Positions 1 through 8,917 of a stretch of 64,000 nt of DNA are shown in pieces. A program made the position numbers and the translations under genes. Position 1 is the stretch's first letter. Each line of letters begins with the position of its first letter. The stretch spans positions 3,906,001-3,970,000 of the forward strand of contig NZ_BNEM01000002.1 in assembly GCF_018327705.1 (NCBI RefSeq), given 5' to 3'. Origin of the DNA: Catellatospora sp. TT07R-123 (lineage in GTDB: Bacteria > Actinomycetota > Actinomycetes > Mycobacteriales > Micromonosporaceae). Under the pieces are notes generated by a model. It saw only the letters and a list, made by a program, of their open reading frames with translations, did no database searches and was not told where the DNA came from.

Positions 1-2016
1 GTACCCGAAGTGGTTGAAGCTGGAACCGATCCGCCACGACCACGCCGAGTTCAGGCCGCCGCCCCAGGCGTAGTACCAGGACAGCAGGTAGTGCTCGGAG
101 TCACGGCCGGTGCCCGCGGCGCAGGTGCTGGCGCCGACGCAGTTGCCGATCTTCTTGAAGTACTTGTCGAACATGGCGTAGCGCAGGTAGTCGCCCATCT
201 TCGCCGCCTTGGCGATGGTGGACGCGACCTGAGCCTGCTTGCCCTGCTCGGTCGACCAGGTCAGCGCCCAGTACGCGGCCTCGATGGCACGCGCGTCGGC
301 GTCGGGGGCGTTGGTGTACTTCCACTGCGCGGCCGGGGCGCTCGACTCCTTGACGAACAGGTCGAGGTAGCCGTTCGAACCGCCGTAGTTGAGGTTGTCG
401 CAGCTCGGCTGCGGGACGGTCTCCCACACCGACTCCTGCGGACCCCGCTGGAAGGTGTTGATGTACGCCGGGCGCGTGGTGCCGTTGCCGCAGCGGCCGA
501 AGCCGTACTTGTTGTCGACGTCGAGCAGCCAGTGCATGCCGTAGATCGAGCCGGTGCCGTAGGTGCTCTGCAGCTCGCTGCGCAGCGGGTCGACACCGAC
601 GGGGATGCTCGGCTCCAGCGGCGACGGGTACTCCGCCGGCGTGAGGTGCTCGGCGGCGTACTGCGGGGTGCCGGCCACGCCCGCGTTGGGCTGGTCGGTC
701 GCCGACGGGATGATGTACTGCTCCATCACGGTCCAGGCCTGGTTGAACTTGGTCCAGTCCTGCGTGAAGCGGCCGTAGTAGGCCTCCAGCCACAGCCAGT
801 AGCTGAACGCCTCGGACGTCGTCTCGTGACCGTAGTCGGGCGCCTCGACGATCAGCGTCTCGATCGAGTGGTACGGCACGCCCTCGGGCGAGAAGTACCC
901 GTTCGCGACACTCTTGATCTTGTTGTACTGCTCCAGGAAGCGCTGCGTGTAGACGTTGACCTCGTCGTCGGCCTCGGTCGCGGTCACCACGCCCGGGTCG
1001 TACCCGGTGGCGCTGGCGGTGATCGTCGCCGAGCCGTTGGCGTTGTCGGCGTCCTGCGCGGCGGCCAGGGTCACCGACTGCTCGGTGCCCCAGTTCGCCG
1101 AGGTGAACGTCAGCGTCGCGCCGGTCGACACCGTCAGGTCGGTGTCACCGGCGGTGCGGGCCACGGCCACGGTCACGTTGGCGGTCGGCGCGGCCGACAG
1201 CTTCACCTTGAACGTGTTCGTGCTGCCCTCGGTCACGCTGACCGCCGCCGTGCTCGCACCGTTGACCAGCACCTTCGGCGCGGTCGACGGGTCGACGACG
1301 ACGGTGGTGTTCGCGGTCGCGGACGCGCCCTGGTTGTCGGTCGCCTTCGCCTGGAACACGTACGTCCCCGCGGGCAGCGCCGACACGTCCCACGTGTACG
1401 GCGCGGCGGTGTCCGAGCCCAGCAGCAGGCCGTCGCGGTAGAACTCGACCTTCGCCACCGAACCCGGGGCGGTGTCGGCCGCGTTCGCCGCGATCGTGAA
1501 CGAGGCGGGCGCGGTGTAGTGGGTGTTGTTGGCCGGGGCGGTGATGCTCACCGTCGGGGCCGGGTTCGCGCCCGTGCACGCGGTGCCGTTGACGCTGAAC
1601 GACGTCGGGCTGGTGTACGTGCCGCTCCAGCGGCCGTTGTAGCCGATGCCGGTGCTGCCGCCGGTGCCGATGCTGCCGTTGTAGTTCAGGTTGGTGCCGG
1701 TCACGTTCTGGCCGGACTGCGCCCAGTTCGCCGACCAGCCCGGCAGGGTGACCGACTGGCCGGAGGGCAGCGCGTACGTCAGCGACCAGCTGCTCCACGC
1801 GTCGCCGAGGTTCTTCAGCGTGATGTTGGCGGTGAAGCCGCCGGTGCCGGGGCCCTCGGTCCAGGGGCTCGCGGTGTATACGACCTCGCAGGCGACGGCG
1901 GCGTGAGCCGGGGTCGCCGCGACGGCCAGGCCGCCCATGACGACCACAGCGGCGGTCACGACCGCGCTGGACCTGCGGAAGATTCTGTGGCGGGACCGCC
2001 GCAGAGTGTGCAACAA
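1..2016 (-). CDS. Secreted GH48 cellulase (exoglucanase) with CBM2, 3' end missing
   Basis: The gene enters the window from the left; 672 N-terminal residues are visible. It starts at a TTG at 2016, six bases after GAGGAG. A twin-basic signal peptide ends near [13 protein letters not shown]2 cellulose-binding domain follows (about residues 45-150, Trp-rich). Next come two beta-sandwich linker domains, one Ig-like (VSITAPANN) and one Calx-beta-like ([11 protein letters not shown]). A GH48 catalytic domain begins near residue 350. The motif [17 protein letters not shown] carries the Glu that serves as catalytic acid in GH48 cellobiohydrolases. GH48 domains are about 640 residues, so roughly half is outside the window. 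It should release cellobiose processively from crystalline cellulose outside the cell. A CebR-like operator lies upstream, which suggests cellobiose induction. The long plus-strand frame opposite is a high-GC shadow. Confidence 0.93.
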   Translation of the reverse strand, partial: MLHTLRRSRHRIFRRSSAVVTAAVVVMGGLAVAATPAHAAVACEVVYTASPWTEGPGTGGFTANITLKNLGDAWSSWSLTYALPSGQSVTLPGWSANWAQSGQNVTGTNLNYNGSIGTGGSTGIGYNGRWSGTYTSPTSFSVNGTACTGANPAPTVSITAPANNTHYTAPASFTIAANAADTAPGSVAKVEFYRDGLLLGSDTAAPYTWDVSALPAGTYVFQAKATDNQGASATANTTVVVDPSTAPKVLVNGASTAAVSVTEGSTNTFKVKLSAAPTANVTVAVARTAGDTDLTVSTGATLTFTSANWGTEQSVTLAAAQDADNANGSATITASATGYDPGVVTATEADDEVNVYTQRFLEQYNKIKSVANGYFSPEGVPYHSIETLIVEAPDYGHETTSEAFSYWLWLEAYYGRFTQDWTKFNQAWTVMEQYIIPSATDQPNAGVAGTPQYAAEHLTPAEYPSPLEPSIPVGVDPLRSELQSTYGTGSIYGMHWLLDVDNKYGFGRCGNGTTRPAYINTFQRGPQESVWETVPQPSCDNLNYGGSNGYLDLFVKESSAPAAQWKYTNAPDADARAIEAAYWALTWSTEQGKQAQVASTIAKAAKMGDYLRYAMFDKYFKKIGNCVGASTCAAGTGRDSEHYLLSWYYAWGGGLNSAWSWRIGSSFNHFGY

Positions 2017-2182
2017 GATGAACTCCTCGCGGATGCGCCGGGCGCGACGCCCGGCTGTGGAAACCTGCTGCCGTCGCAGTCCCTTGGGCGGAACGGCGAC
2101 GGTGTCGCTTCGGCTCGTCCGTGCCCTGACGTGCCGCTTCGCGCGACGCTGGCTCCCGGTCGCGAGTGCGCCCAGTCTTTCA

Positions 2183-2196
2183 TGGGAGCGCTTCCA
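2183..2196. promoter_or_regulatory. CebR-like operator of the GH48 gene
   Basis: TGGGAGCGCTTCCA differs at one base from the 14-bp CebR palindrome TGGGAGCGCTCCCA known from Streptomyces cellulase and cellobiose-uptake genes. It lies about 170 bp upstream of the GH48 start. CebR is a LacI-family repressor released by cellobiose. The regulator itself is not in the window, so binding is inferred. Confidence 0.75.
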
Positions 2197-2242
2197 TCGC
2201 AACCCCTCACTTTCCCGCACTCCCGCGCCCCGGCGTGATGGC

Positions 2243-2302
2243 GCAGTTTCGGGGAAAGTGCTGGAATCTTGGCGCCGATTCGAGCACTTTCCCCGAAACT
2301 GC
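2243..2302. repeat. 60-bp palindromic repeat, family P1, copy 1
   Basis: Perfect 19-bp arms (GCAGTTTCGGGGAAAGTGC and its complement) flank a 22-base loop. The loop contains a small inverted pair, GAATC/GATTC. The same architecture with identical arms occurs at 60436-60495. It lies in the 330-bp gap between the divergent GH48 and aldo/keto reductase genes. No T-run follows, so it does not look like a simple intrinsic terminator. Confidence 0.85.
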
Positions 2303-2346
2303 ATTCCCCCGCCCGCGCGCCCAGGCCGGGATAAGAAGATGGGGGT

Positions 2347-3180
2347 ATGACGGTTTCTGAGGTGACGTTGAACAACGGGGTCGCGATGCCCCAGCTCGGG
2401 TTCGGGGTGTGGCAGGTCGAGGACGACGAGGCCGAGAAGGCCGTGACCACCGCGCTGGAGGTGGGCTACCGCAGCATCGACACCGCGAAGATCTACTTCA
2501 ACGAGGAGGGGACGGGCCGGGCGCTGCGCAACAGCGGGCTGCCCCGCCAGGAGCTGTTCGTCACCACCAAGCTGTGGAACACCGACCACCGCTACGACGA
2601 CACCCTGCGCGCCTTCGACGAGAGCCTGGACAAGCTCGGCCTGGACTACCTGGATCTGTACCTCATCCACTGGCCGGTGCCGTCGCAGGACCTCTTCACC
2701 GAGGCGTGGCGCGCGATGGAGAAGATCTACGCCGACGGGCGGGCGCGGGCGATCGGTGTGTCCAATTTCACCGCCGAGGCGCTGACCCGGCTCGTCGACG
2801 GGTTCGAGGTGGTTCCGGCAGTCAACCAGATCGAGCTGCACCCGTACCTGCCGCAGCAGGCCATGCGCACCCTGCACGCCGAGCACGGCGTGGCCACCGA
2901 GGCGTGGAGCCCGCTCGGGCAGGGCAAGGCGCTGCTGGCCGAGCCGGTGCTGGCCGATCTGGCGGCGAAGTACGGCAAGACCCCGGCGCAGGTCGTACTG
3001 CGCTGGCACCTGCAACTGGGCAATGTGGTCATCCCCAAGTCGGTGACCCCGGCCCGGATCGCCGAGAACATCGACGTCTTCGACTTCGCCCTGGACGACG
3101 CGGACATGGCGGCGATCGGTGCCCTCGACAACGGCGGCCGCATCGGCCCCGACCCGGCGACGTTCGCCTGGATGGGCTGA
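2347..3180 (+). CDS. Aldo/keto reductase
   Basis: A 277-residue TIM-barrel NADPH-dependent oxidoreductase of the AKR superfamily, closest in look to the 2,5-diketo-gluconate reductase (AKR5) group. The catalytic tetrad is visible: Asp45 and Tyr50 ([11 protein letters not shown]), Lys75 (TTKLWN) and His108 (LIHWPVP). The cofactor-binding end is present ([20 protein letters not shown]). The length matches the family. The ATG at 2347 follows a G-rich stretch; a nearer ATG at 2339 is out of frame. It is a single gene, followed by a hairpin at 3200-3225. The substrate cannot be told from sequence. Confidence 0.93.
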   Translation: MTVSEVTLNNGVAMPQLGFGVWQVEDDEAEKAVTTALEVGYRSIDTAKIYFNEEGTGRALRNSGLPRQELFVTTKLWNTDHRYDDTLRAFDESLDKLGLDYLDLYLIHWPVPSQDLFTEAWRAMEKIYADGRARAIGVSNFTAEALTRLVDGFEVVPAVNQIELHPYLPQQAMRTLHAEHGVATEAWSPLGQGKALLAEPVLADLAAKYGKTPAQVVLRWHLQLGNVVIPKSVTPARIAENIDVFDFALDDADMAAIGALDNGGRIGPDPATFAWMG

Positions 3181-3199
3181 GCCGCAACGGCTCCCGGCG

Positions 3200-3225
3200 G
3201 CGGGCGTCCCACTTCGGACGCCCGC
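3200..3225 (+). terminator. Hairpin after aldo/keto reductase
   Basis: A 10-bp perfect stem (GCGGGCGTCC/GGACGCCCGC) with a 6-base loop sits 20 bp after the stop codon. There is no clear T-run, which is common for actinobacterial terminators. Confidence 0.55.
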
Positions 3226-3249
3226 TGTCCGCGCGAACAGGCGGTCAGT

Positions 3250-3879
3250 ATGCTCGCCGCTGTGTCAGACATGGGGGGCGGGGCCGTCCGGCAGGTTGTC
3301 GGCGAGCTGTTCGAGGCGGTCTTCCGCAAGGTCTACTACCTCCTCGCCGCCGGGCTGGTGGCGGTGACCGGAGCCTTCGGCGGCCTGAACAAGGTGCCGC
3401 CGGCCCCGGCCGGGGGCAGGCCCGCAGCGGTCGGCGAGGTCGTCGACTGCGGCCGCTGGAACATCGCGGTGACCACCGTCAAGTCCTTCACCACGCTGGG
3501 CGACCTGCGGCTGAAGAAGGACGGCGACCGCTGGCTCGCCGTCATCGTCACGATCACCATCACGGCCGACACCAGCATGAACAACCTCATCAGCATGGTG
3601 CGCCTGCCCGAGGTGAAGGGCCTGACCCGCGAGGAGCCCGAGCGGATCCTGCTCTCCCGCGACGGCAACGACATCCAGCGGCTGCACCCGGACATGCCCG
3701 AGCGGGTCGCGTTCGTGTGGGAGCAGGCGGGCACCGAGCCCGCACCGGCATCGGTGCCGGTGGCCGTGCTGTGTGAGACCCATGACGACGATCCCGAGCT
3801 GGGCATGCCGGAATACCTGGCCGACACCGACCCGACCGCGACGGTGACCACCCCCGTCGTGGTGGGAGACACGAAGTGA
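3250..3879 (+). CDS. Membrane-anchored protein of unknown function (operon gene 1)
   Basis: A 209-residue protein with one hydrophobic segment near residues 33-52 ([18 protein letters not shown]), followed by a probably extracytoplasmic beta-rich domain. I do not recognise a named family; the domain resembles small Ig-like DUF4352-type folds. A start at the GTG 3262 (MSDMGGG) is also possible. The stop overlaps the GTG start of the next gene (GTGA), and that gene overlaps the third in the same way, so the three are one translationally coupled operon. All three share the plan of a short N-terminal anchor plus an outside domain. Confidence 0.7.
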   Translation: MLAAVSDMGGGAVRQVVGELFEAVFRKVYYLLAAGLVAVTGAFGGLNKVPPAPAGGRPAAVGEVVDCGRWNIAVTTVKSFTTLGDLRLKKDGDRWLAVIVTITITADTSMNNLISMVRLPEVKGLTREEPERILLSRDGNDIQRLHPDMPERVAFVWEQAGTEPAPASVPVAVLCETHDDDPELGMPEYLADTDPTATVTTPVVVGDTK

Positions 3880-4445
3880 GGCGGCTGGCCCACCGGTTGG
3901 GCACCCTCGCGCTCGTCCTGGTCACGCTCGCCGTCGGCGGCTACCTGCTGCACGTCGCCGACGACTGGACCGCGGACCGCCCCTTCGAGGTGCGCGGCGA
4001 CTTCGCGCAGCGGGTGCACGGCCGCCAGTTCGACGCCACCGGCGTGCGGGTGCGCTGCGCCGCCAAGCTCAAGCTCGGCGAGGCGATCCTGGACACCCAG
4101 GGGGTATGGGTCATCGCCAAGATCCGTGCCGTGGCCGGCGACCGCACCACCCACATCGGCTGGTCCGCGCTGCGCGACGGCCGGGGGCGCACCTTCCTCA
4201 CCAGCGACCGGCTCCAGCAGTTCATGCTCAACCACGACCTCCAGCCGGGCATCCCGGTCGAGGGCGAGATCGTCTTCGAGGTGCCGGTCGACGCGGCCGG
4301 GGACCTCACGCTGCTGCTGGCGTACAACTCGCTCGAACGGGAGATGGACACGATGATCGCGATCCCGCTGCCCATCTCGGACGTCGGCAGGCTGCTGCCA
4401 GACTCCGCGCCCGCGCCGGTCTTCCTGCCGAAGGCCGTCGCGTGA
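3876..4445 (+). CDS. Membrane-anchored protein of unknown function (operon gene 2)
   Basis: A 189-residue protein starting at a GTG that overlaps the upstream stop. An N-terminal hydrophobic helix (LALVLVTLAVGGYLLHVA, about residues 11-29) acts as a signal anchor. The outside part of about 150 residues has an alternating hydrophobic pattern, including VWVIAKIRAV and EGEIVFEVPVD. That resembles DUF4352/telokin-like beta-sandwich domains found in actinobacterial lipoproteins. There is no catalytic motif. It is coupled to both neighbours by 4-base overlaps. Function unknown. Confidence 0.72.
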   Translation: MRRLAHRLGTLALVLVTLAVGGYLLHVADDWTADRPFEVRGDFAQRVHGRQFDATGVRVRCAAKLKLGEAILDTQGVWVIAKIRAVAGDRTTHIGWSALRDGRGRTFLTSDRLQQFMLNHDLQPGIPVEGEIVFEVPVDAAGDLTLLLAYNSLEREMDTMIAIPLPISDVGRLLPDSAPAPVFLPKAVA

Positions 4446-5071
4446 AGCGGGGCTGGTGGCGGCGCAACGGCTGGGGCCTGGTCGCCGTGCTCCCGGCGCT
4501 GGCCGCGATGGTGTTCACCGCGCTGCTGCCCAACCTCGACCAGTGGCGCCGCCACGAGCTGCCCGTCCTGCCCGCCGCCGCCGACGGCAGCGTCACGTTC
4601 GCCGGGGCCCGGGTCACCCTGGTCGAGCTCAGCCCCGCGCAGCTGACGACGTACGGGGACCAGCCGTTCGAGCTGCCGCACGGGGTGATGGCCTGGCGCG
4701 CGGTGCTGCGCCTGGAGTCGGCCGACCCCACGCTCAACGACTACTGCGAGATCGCGCTGGAGGACGCGGCGGGCCGCGTGTACGAGACCGGCGCCGACGA
4801 GATCAGCCGCGCGAGGACCGACTTCGCCACCTGCAAGGCCGACGCGAGCCCGGCGCCCGGCGCCTCGCCCACCGCGTCCGCCTCACCCACCGCGTCCGCC
4901 TCGCCCGGGGCGGCGCCCAGCCCGACCAGCGGGCCGGACGCCGCGAGCGGCTCACGCGTGTACGAGACCGTCGCCTACTTCGCCACGCCCGTCGGCACCG
5001 AAGCCGTGGCCGTACGGCTGCACTTCCCCTCCGACGCCTACCACGACTACCGGCTGACGCCGCAGGGCTGA
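4442..5071 (+). CDS. Membrane-anchored protein of unknown function (operon gene 3)
   Basis: 209 residues from the GTG at 4442, which overlaps the upstream stop; longer in-frame starts would lie inside the previous gene. It has an N-terminal membrane helix (WGLVAVLPALAAMVFTALL). A domain of about 100 residues follows, with the same flavour as gene 2 (GVMAWRAVLRLESAD). A Ser/Ala/Pro linker with the tandem unit SPTASASPT follows, encoded by near-identical repeats at about 4862-4915. A short C-terminal strand region ends the protein. The last 120 bp overlap the convergent membrane-protein gene 4952-6349. Function unknown. Confidence 0.72.
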   Translation: MKRGWWRRNGWGLVAVLPALAAMVFTALLPNLDQWRRHELPVLPAAADGSVTFAGARVTLVELSPAQLTTYGDQPFELPHGVMAWRAVLRLESADPTLNDYCEIALEDAAGRVYETGADEISRARTDFATCKADASPAPGASPTASASPTASASPGAAPSPTSGPDAASGSRVYETVAYFATPVGTEAVAVRLHFPSDAYHDYRLTPQG

Positions 5072-6349
5072 GAGCCGGTCCAGCCGCAGCACCCGGTCGA
5101 CCGTGGCCGCGGCCAGGCCGATCTGCAGCGTCAGCACCAGCGCGTCGTTGAACGTGTCCAGCACCCAGCCCACCGGCATCCAGAACAGGATGCGGTCGTT
5201 CGGCCCGATGAGCATCCGCTCCAGCTCGAACAGGCCGCCGCCGAGCAGCTGGGTGGCCACGAACAGCACGCAGAACAGCAGCACCGGCACCCGGCCGGTG
5301 GTGGCCAGGGTGCGCAGCACCCGCAGCAGCGGGCCGAGCGAGTCGCGGCCGTCGGCCGTGGCCGTACGGGCGAACGAGCGCAGCCGCCCCGGCACCCGGC
5401 GCCACCGGCGCACCGCCGCGGCCAACGCCTTACCCTTCAGCACGGTGGCGCCCAGGTACTGGCCGTAGACGACGGCGGCCATCGCCAGCCAGGCGATGGG
5501 GGCGATCAGCACCGAGCTGACGTCGGACATGAGCCAGACGACCCCGTCCCACACCGCGGTCACCGGCGCCGGCAGGCGGTCGTGCAGCCCGACGCCCCAG
5601 TGGACCGACACCCGGTTCTCGGCGTACGTGACGACGGGTTCCTTGAGGTTTCGCAGGATGACCAGCGCCACCGCGACGGTGGTGACCTCCAGGTAGGCCC
5701 GCACCATGCTCAGCCAGTGCCACAGGTTCTTCGCGCGCAGGCCCAGCAGCGCCCGCAGCAGCAGCACCGCGACCAGGATGAGGAACAGCGTGCCGACGCG
5801 GTCGAACGGCAGCCGCTCGTCGATGTTGATCGCCTCGGGGTGGTACTGGAACGGGTCGGTGGGCGAGCTGGTGTACGCGTCGCCGTTGTTGAAGATCTCG
5901 TCGCGCCGGACCTCGTACACGTAGACCAGCTTGTCGTGTTCGAAGAAGCCGAAGTCGGTGTACACGACGGCGAACGGCACGATGACGCTGGCCCAGTGCC
6001 GCAGCACCCGCGTCCGGCGGCCGGCCGGGCCGGTGCCCTCGTCGATGAAGCGCGACGGCAGCGAGGCGGACACCGTGCGCAGCATCAGCACGACGGCCAG
6101 CGCCATCGGCACCGGCGTCATCAGGAAGACGAGCATGCCCGCGAAGCCGTTGACGTCGCTGAGCTGCACGGCGGCCCAGATCAGGCCGCGCCGCCCGGCC
6201 ATGCCGGCGAAGATCAGCGCCAGCAGCACCGGCAGGTGCTTGGCGAGTAGGGCGGCGGTCGTGCCGAGCACCGCGAACACGTGCCGCACCGACCAGATCA
6301 GGCCGTGCCGCGGGCGCACCGCCACGACGGGAGAGGGGTAGTCGGACAC
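4952..6349 (-). CDS. Multi-pass membrane protein of unknown function
   Basis: A 465-residue integral membrane protein with about eight hydrophobic segments, among them LLAKHLPVLLALIFAGM, MALAVVLMLRTV, LFLILVAVLLLRALLGL and VPVLLFCVLFVATQLL. A polar loop of about 60 residues follows the third or fourth segment (FFEHDKLVYVYEVRRDEIF). I recognise no family. It converges on the three-gene operon and its last 40 codons are antisense to the end of 4442-5071, so each stop lies inside the other coding region. The overlap and its conservation suggest it belongs functionally with that operon, but this is inference. Confidence 0.72.
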   Translation of the reverse strand: MSDYPSPVVAVRPRHGLIWSVRHVFAVLGTTAALLAKHLPVLLALIFAGMAGRRGLIWAAVQLSDVNGFAGMLVFLMTPVPMALAVVLMLRTVSASLPSRFIDEGTGPAGRRTRVLRHWASVIVPFAVVYTDFGFFEHDKLVYVYEVRRDEIFNNGDAYTSSPTDPFQYHPEAINIDERLPFDRVGTLFLILVAVLLLRALLGLRAKNLWHWLSMVRAYLEVTTVAVALVILRNLKEPVVTYAENRVSVHWGVGLHDRLPAPVTAVWDGVVWLMSDVSSVLIAPIAWLAMAAVVYGQYLGATVLKGKALAAAVRRWRRVPGRLRSFARTATADGRDSLGPLLRVLRTLATTGRVPVLLFCVLFVATQLLGGGLFELERMLIGPNDRILFWMPVGWVLDTFNDALVLTLQIGLAAATVDRVLRLDRLSALRRQPVVVVGVGGEVQPYGHGFGADGRGEVGDGLVHA

Positions 6350-6390
6350 GCGAGCACGCTACCCGCTGTCGGGTGCGGACGGTGGGCCGG

Positions 6391-7134
6391 TCAGGCCTGC
6401 CGGGCTATGAGCAATCCCACGCCGTCGAGGATGCGCTCCAGTCCGAACAGGAACTCCTCGGTCGGGTCGTCGGCCCGTTCCAGCACCCCCGCCTCGACCA
6501 CGCGCCCGAGCGCGGGAAGCTTGGCGGGGTCGACCAGCATCCGCAGCAGCTTGCCGTACATGGCCAGCGCGTCGTCCATCGTCGCCGAGGCCGCGGCCGT
6601 GGCGGCGGTGATGTCGGCGGTCAGCGTCGCCTCGTTGCGCACGTACCCGCTGAGCAGCAGCATCACGGACATCTTCTGCGCCTCGGACAGGGGTGCGCCG
6701 GTCAGGTAGTGCAGGCCCGCCTCCAGCCAGGCGAGCTGGTGCGGGGTGGCCGGGGGGCCGCTGATCGGGGCCTTGAGCGCCCAGGCGTTGGCGAGGTAGA
6801 CGGTGCGGACGGCCCAGGCCCAAGCGGTCAGGCCGTCGCGCCAGTCCAGGGCGGGGTCGAGCGGGGGCGGTGCGTCGATGCAGGCGTCGACCATGAGCTC
6901 CAGCAGCTCGTCCTTGGAGCGCACGTACCGGTAGAGGGCCATAGTCGAGACGCCCGCCGCGGCGGCGACCTTGCTCATCGACACCGCGCCGATGCCCTCG
7001 GCCGTGGCGACGCGGATGCCCGCGGCGACCACGAGGTCGAGGCTGAGGCCGGGCTTGGGCCCCTTGCCCGGCCGCTCGCGCAGCCCCCAGGCAGCCGCGA
7101 TGTTCGGCGGCAGGGCCGTGCTGTCCAGCTCCAT
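6391..7134 (-). CDS. TetR-family repressor of the divergent efflux gene
   Basis: A 247-residue TetR/AcrR regulator. The N-terminal helix-turn-helix is clear (AVSMSKVAAAAGVSTMALYRYVRSKDE, about residues 49-76; quoted here in parts: SMSKVAAAAGVST and ALYRYVRSK). The rest is a helical ligand-binding domain of the Tet-repressor type. It is divergent from the MFS transporter at 7263, and three phased palindromes lie between them. The usual reading is that it represses the pump and itself until a drug-like ligand binds. The ligand cannot be predicted. Confidence 0.9.
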   Translation of the reverse strand: MELDSTALPPNIAAAWGLRERPGKGPKPGLSLDLVVAAGIRVATAEGIGAVSMSKVAAAAGVSTMALYRYVRSKDELLELMVDACIDAPPPLDPALDWRDGLTAWAWAVRTVYLANAWALKAPISGPPATPHQLAWLEAGLHYLTGAPLSEAQKMSVMLLLSGYVRNEATLTADITAATAAASATMDDALAMYGKLLRMLVDPAKLPALGRVVEAGVLERADDPTEEFLFGLERILDGVGLLIARQA

Positions 7135-7169
7135 CTGCTTCCCGCTCTGTTCGGTGCGCGACTTCGCGC

Positions 7170-7199
7170 TTGACCGCCAATCCTAGTACCGCGTATAAC
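7170..7199 (+). promoter_or_regulatory. Putative promoter of the MFS efflux gene
   Basis: A -35-like TTGACC (7170-7175) and a -10-like TATAAC (7194-7199) are separated by 18 bp, upstream of the MFS gene. The -10 lies inside the first of three operator-like palindromes, fitting repression by TetR occlusion. Confidence 0.55.
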
Positions 7200-7247
7200 G
7201 TACACAGTAAAGCGTATGGCATACACAGAAGCGCGTACTATGTACGC
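7191..7247. promoter_or_regulatory. Three operator-like palindromes at exact 21-bp spacing
   Basis: GCGTATAACGTACAC (7191-7205), GCGTATGGCATACAC (7212-7226) and GCGTACTATGTACGC (7233-7247) are variants of one palindrome, GCGTA-n5-TACRC. Their starts are 21 bp apart, two helical turns, so bound dimers would line up on one face of the DNA. The array lies between the TetR and MFS genes and covers the likely -10. Confidence 0.75.
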
Positions 7248-7262
7248 AGAAGGTGGTCTCCC

Positions 7263-8825
7263 ATGAGTCCCCAGATCGCCCCGCTGGCGGGCCGGCGCGA
7301 GTGGATCGGCCTGACGGTGCTGCTGCTGCCGCTGCTGCTGGTCTCCATGGACGTGTCGGTGCTCTACTTCGCCGTCCCCTTCATCAGCCTCGACCTGCAC
7401 CCCAGCGCCACCCAGCAGCTGTGGATCTTCGACATCTACGGCTTCGTGCTGGCCGGGCTGCTCATCACGATGGGCGCGCTCGGCGACCGGATCGGGCGGC
7501 GCAGGCTGCTGCTGATCGGCGCGTTCGCGTTCGCCGCCACCTCCACCGCCGCGGCGTACGCGCACACCGCCGGGGCGCTCATCGGGGCCCGCGCCCTGCT
7601 CGGCATCGGCGGCGCCACCCTGATGCCGTCCACGCTGGCCCTGGTGCGCAACATGTTCCAGCAGGAGAAGCAGCGGGCCACCGCGATCGCGATCTGGACC
7701 GCCGCGCTGACCTCGGGCATAGCGCTCGGGCCGATCCTGTCCGGCTTCCTGCTGGAGCGCTTCTGGTGGGGCTCGGTCTTCCTGATCAACGTGCCGTTCA
7801 TGCTGCTGCTGGTCGTGCTCGCCCCGGCGCTGGTGCCCGAGTCGAAGCACGTCCAGGGCGGGCGGTTCGACCTGCCCGGCTCGGTGCTGTCGCTGGGCGC
7901 GGTGCTGCCGGTGATCTGGGGCGTCAAGGAACTGGCCGCCAACGGCGTGAGCGCCCGGCCGCTGGCCGCGATCGGGGTCGGGGTCCTGCTCGGCGCGGGG
8001 TTCGTGTGGCGCCAGCGCGCTGCGGCGTACCCGATGCTGGATCTGGCCCTGTTCCGGCGGCCCGCGTTCGGCGGCGCCATCGCGGTCAGCGTGATCGCCA
8101 TGTTCGGCCTGGTCGGCTTCGCCATCTTCACCACCCAGTTCCTGCAGTCCGTGCTGGACATGACGCCGCTGAAGGCGGCGCTGTGGAGCCTGGCGCCGTC
8201 GCTGGTCGTGGGCGGTGCGGCGCCGGGAGCGGCGGCGCTGGCCCAGCGCGGGGTGCGCAAGGCCCACCTGGTGTGCGGCGGATTCCTGATCGCGCTGGTC
8301 GGGTTCGCCGCGTTGCAGCTGGTCAAGGCGACGTCCCCGCTGTGGCTGCTGCTGGTCTGCGCGATGCTGTACGCAGTGGGCCTGGTCGTGGTGATGTCCC
8401 TGGGCACCGAGATGATCGTCGGCGCGGTGCCGGTGGAGCAGGCGGGTGCGGCCTCGGCCGTGTCGGAGACCGGCACCGAGTTCGGCGGCGCGCTCGGCAT
8501 GGCGCTGCTGGGCAGCCTCGGCGCGGCCGTCTACCGGCACGAGGTGCCGGTGCCCGCCGGGCTGGAGGATTCGGCCGGCACCATCCGGGAGACCCTGGCC
8601 GGGGCGGCGGCCGTCGCCCGCACCCTGCCCGGCCCGGCCGCGCACGACCTGCTGACCTCGGCGAAGGCCGCCTTCTCCACGGGGATGCACGCCGCCGCGT
8701 TCGGCGCGGTCGCGGTGATGGCGCTCGGTGCCGTGATCGCGCTGATCGCGCTGCGCCGGGTCCCGCAGGTCGCGGCCGACCCCGCCCCGGCGGCCGCACC
8801 GGCGGAACTCGACCTCGTGGCCTAG
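7263..8825 (+). CDS. MFS efflux transporter, DHA2 (14-helix) type
   Basis: 520 residues from the ATG at 7263, which has AAGGTGG six bases upstream; the longer frame from 7170 would run through the promoter and operators. About 14 membrane helices are visible. The MFS loop 2-3 motif is present (GALGDRIGRRRLLLIG), as is the motif-C-like GIALGPILSGFLLE. This is the EmrB/QacA-type proton-drug antiporter family. The end overlaps no gene, and an IdeR box begins 11 bp later. It is controlled by the divergent TetR gene, so it is probably an inducible drug or metabolite exporter. Confidence 0.92.
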   Translation: MSPQIAPLAGRREWIGLTVLLLPLLLVSMDVSVLYFAVPFISLDLHPSATQQLWIFDIYGFVLAGLLITMGALGDRIGRRRLLLIGAFAFAATSTAAAYAHTAGALIGARALLGIGGATLMPSTLALVRNMFQQEKQRATAIAIWTAALTSGIALGPILSGFLLERFWWGSVFLINVPFMLLLVVLAPALVPESKHVQGGRFDLPGSVLSLGAVLPVIWGVKELAANGVSARPLAAIGVGVLLGAGFVWRQRAAAYPMLDLALFRRPAFGGAIAVSVIAMFGLVGFAIFTTQFLQSVLDMTPLKAALWSLAPSLVVGGAAPGAAALAQRGVRKAHLVCGGFLIALVGFAALQLVKATSPLWLLLVCAMLYAVGLVVVMSLGTEMIVGAVPVEQAGAASAVSETGTEFGGALGMALLGSLGAAVYRHEVPVPAGLEDSAGTIRETLAGAAAVARTLPGPAAHDLLTSAKAAFSTGMHAAAFGAVAVMALGAVIALIALRRVPQVAADPAPAAAPAELDLVA

Positions 8826-8835
8826 ACACCGATGG

Positions 8836-8854
8836 ATAGGCTAGCCTAACCTAA
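8836..8854 (-). promoter_or_regulatory. IdeR/DmdR iron box upstream of siderophore-interacting gene
   Basis: On the minus strand the site reads TTAGGTTAGGCTAGCCTAT, matching 17 of 19 bases of the actinobacterial iron box TTAGGTTAGSCTAACCTAA. It lies 64 bp before the SIP start. Iron-loaded IdeR/DmdR would repress from here, giving expression under iron starvation. Confidence 0.85.
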
Positions 8855-8857
8855 ATC

Positions 8858-8891
8858 GCCGCCCCGCCGGTTGAGCCATCGGCGGGGCGGC
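8858..8891 (+). terminator. Strong hairpin between MFS and SIP genes
   Basis: A 12-bp perfect stem (GCCGCCCCGCCG/CGGCGGGGCGGC) with a 10-base loop and no T-run. It probably ends the MFS transcript. It also lies downstream of the iron box, so it would be in the SIP leader if transcription starts at the box. Confidence 0.6.
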
Positions 8892-8917
8892 ATCGCACAT
8901 CCCCGTGGAGGCCCGGC

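Noticed and set aside
10..2238. 742-codon open frame on the plus strand opposite GH48
   Set aside because: Arg/Val/Gly-rich shadow typical of the complement of a high-GC gene; the minus strand encodes clear CBM2 and GH48 motifs.
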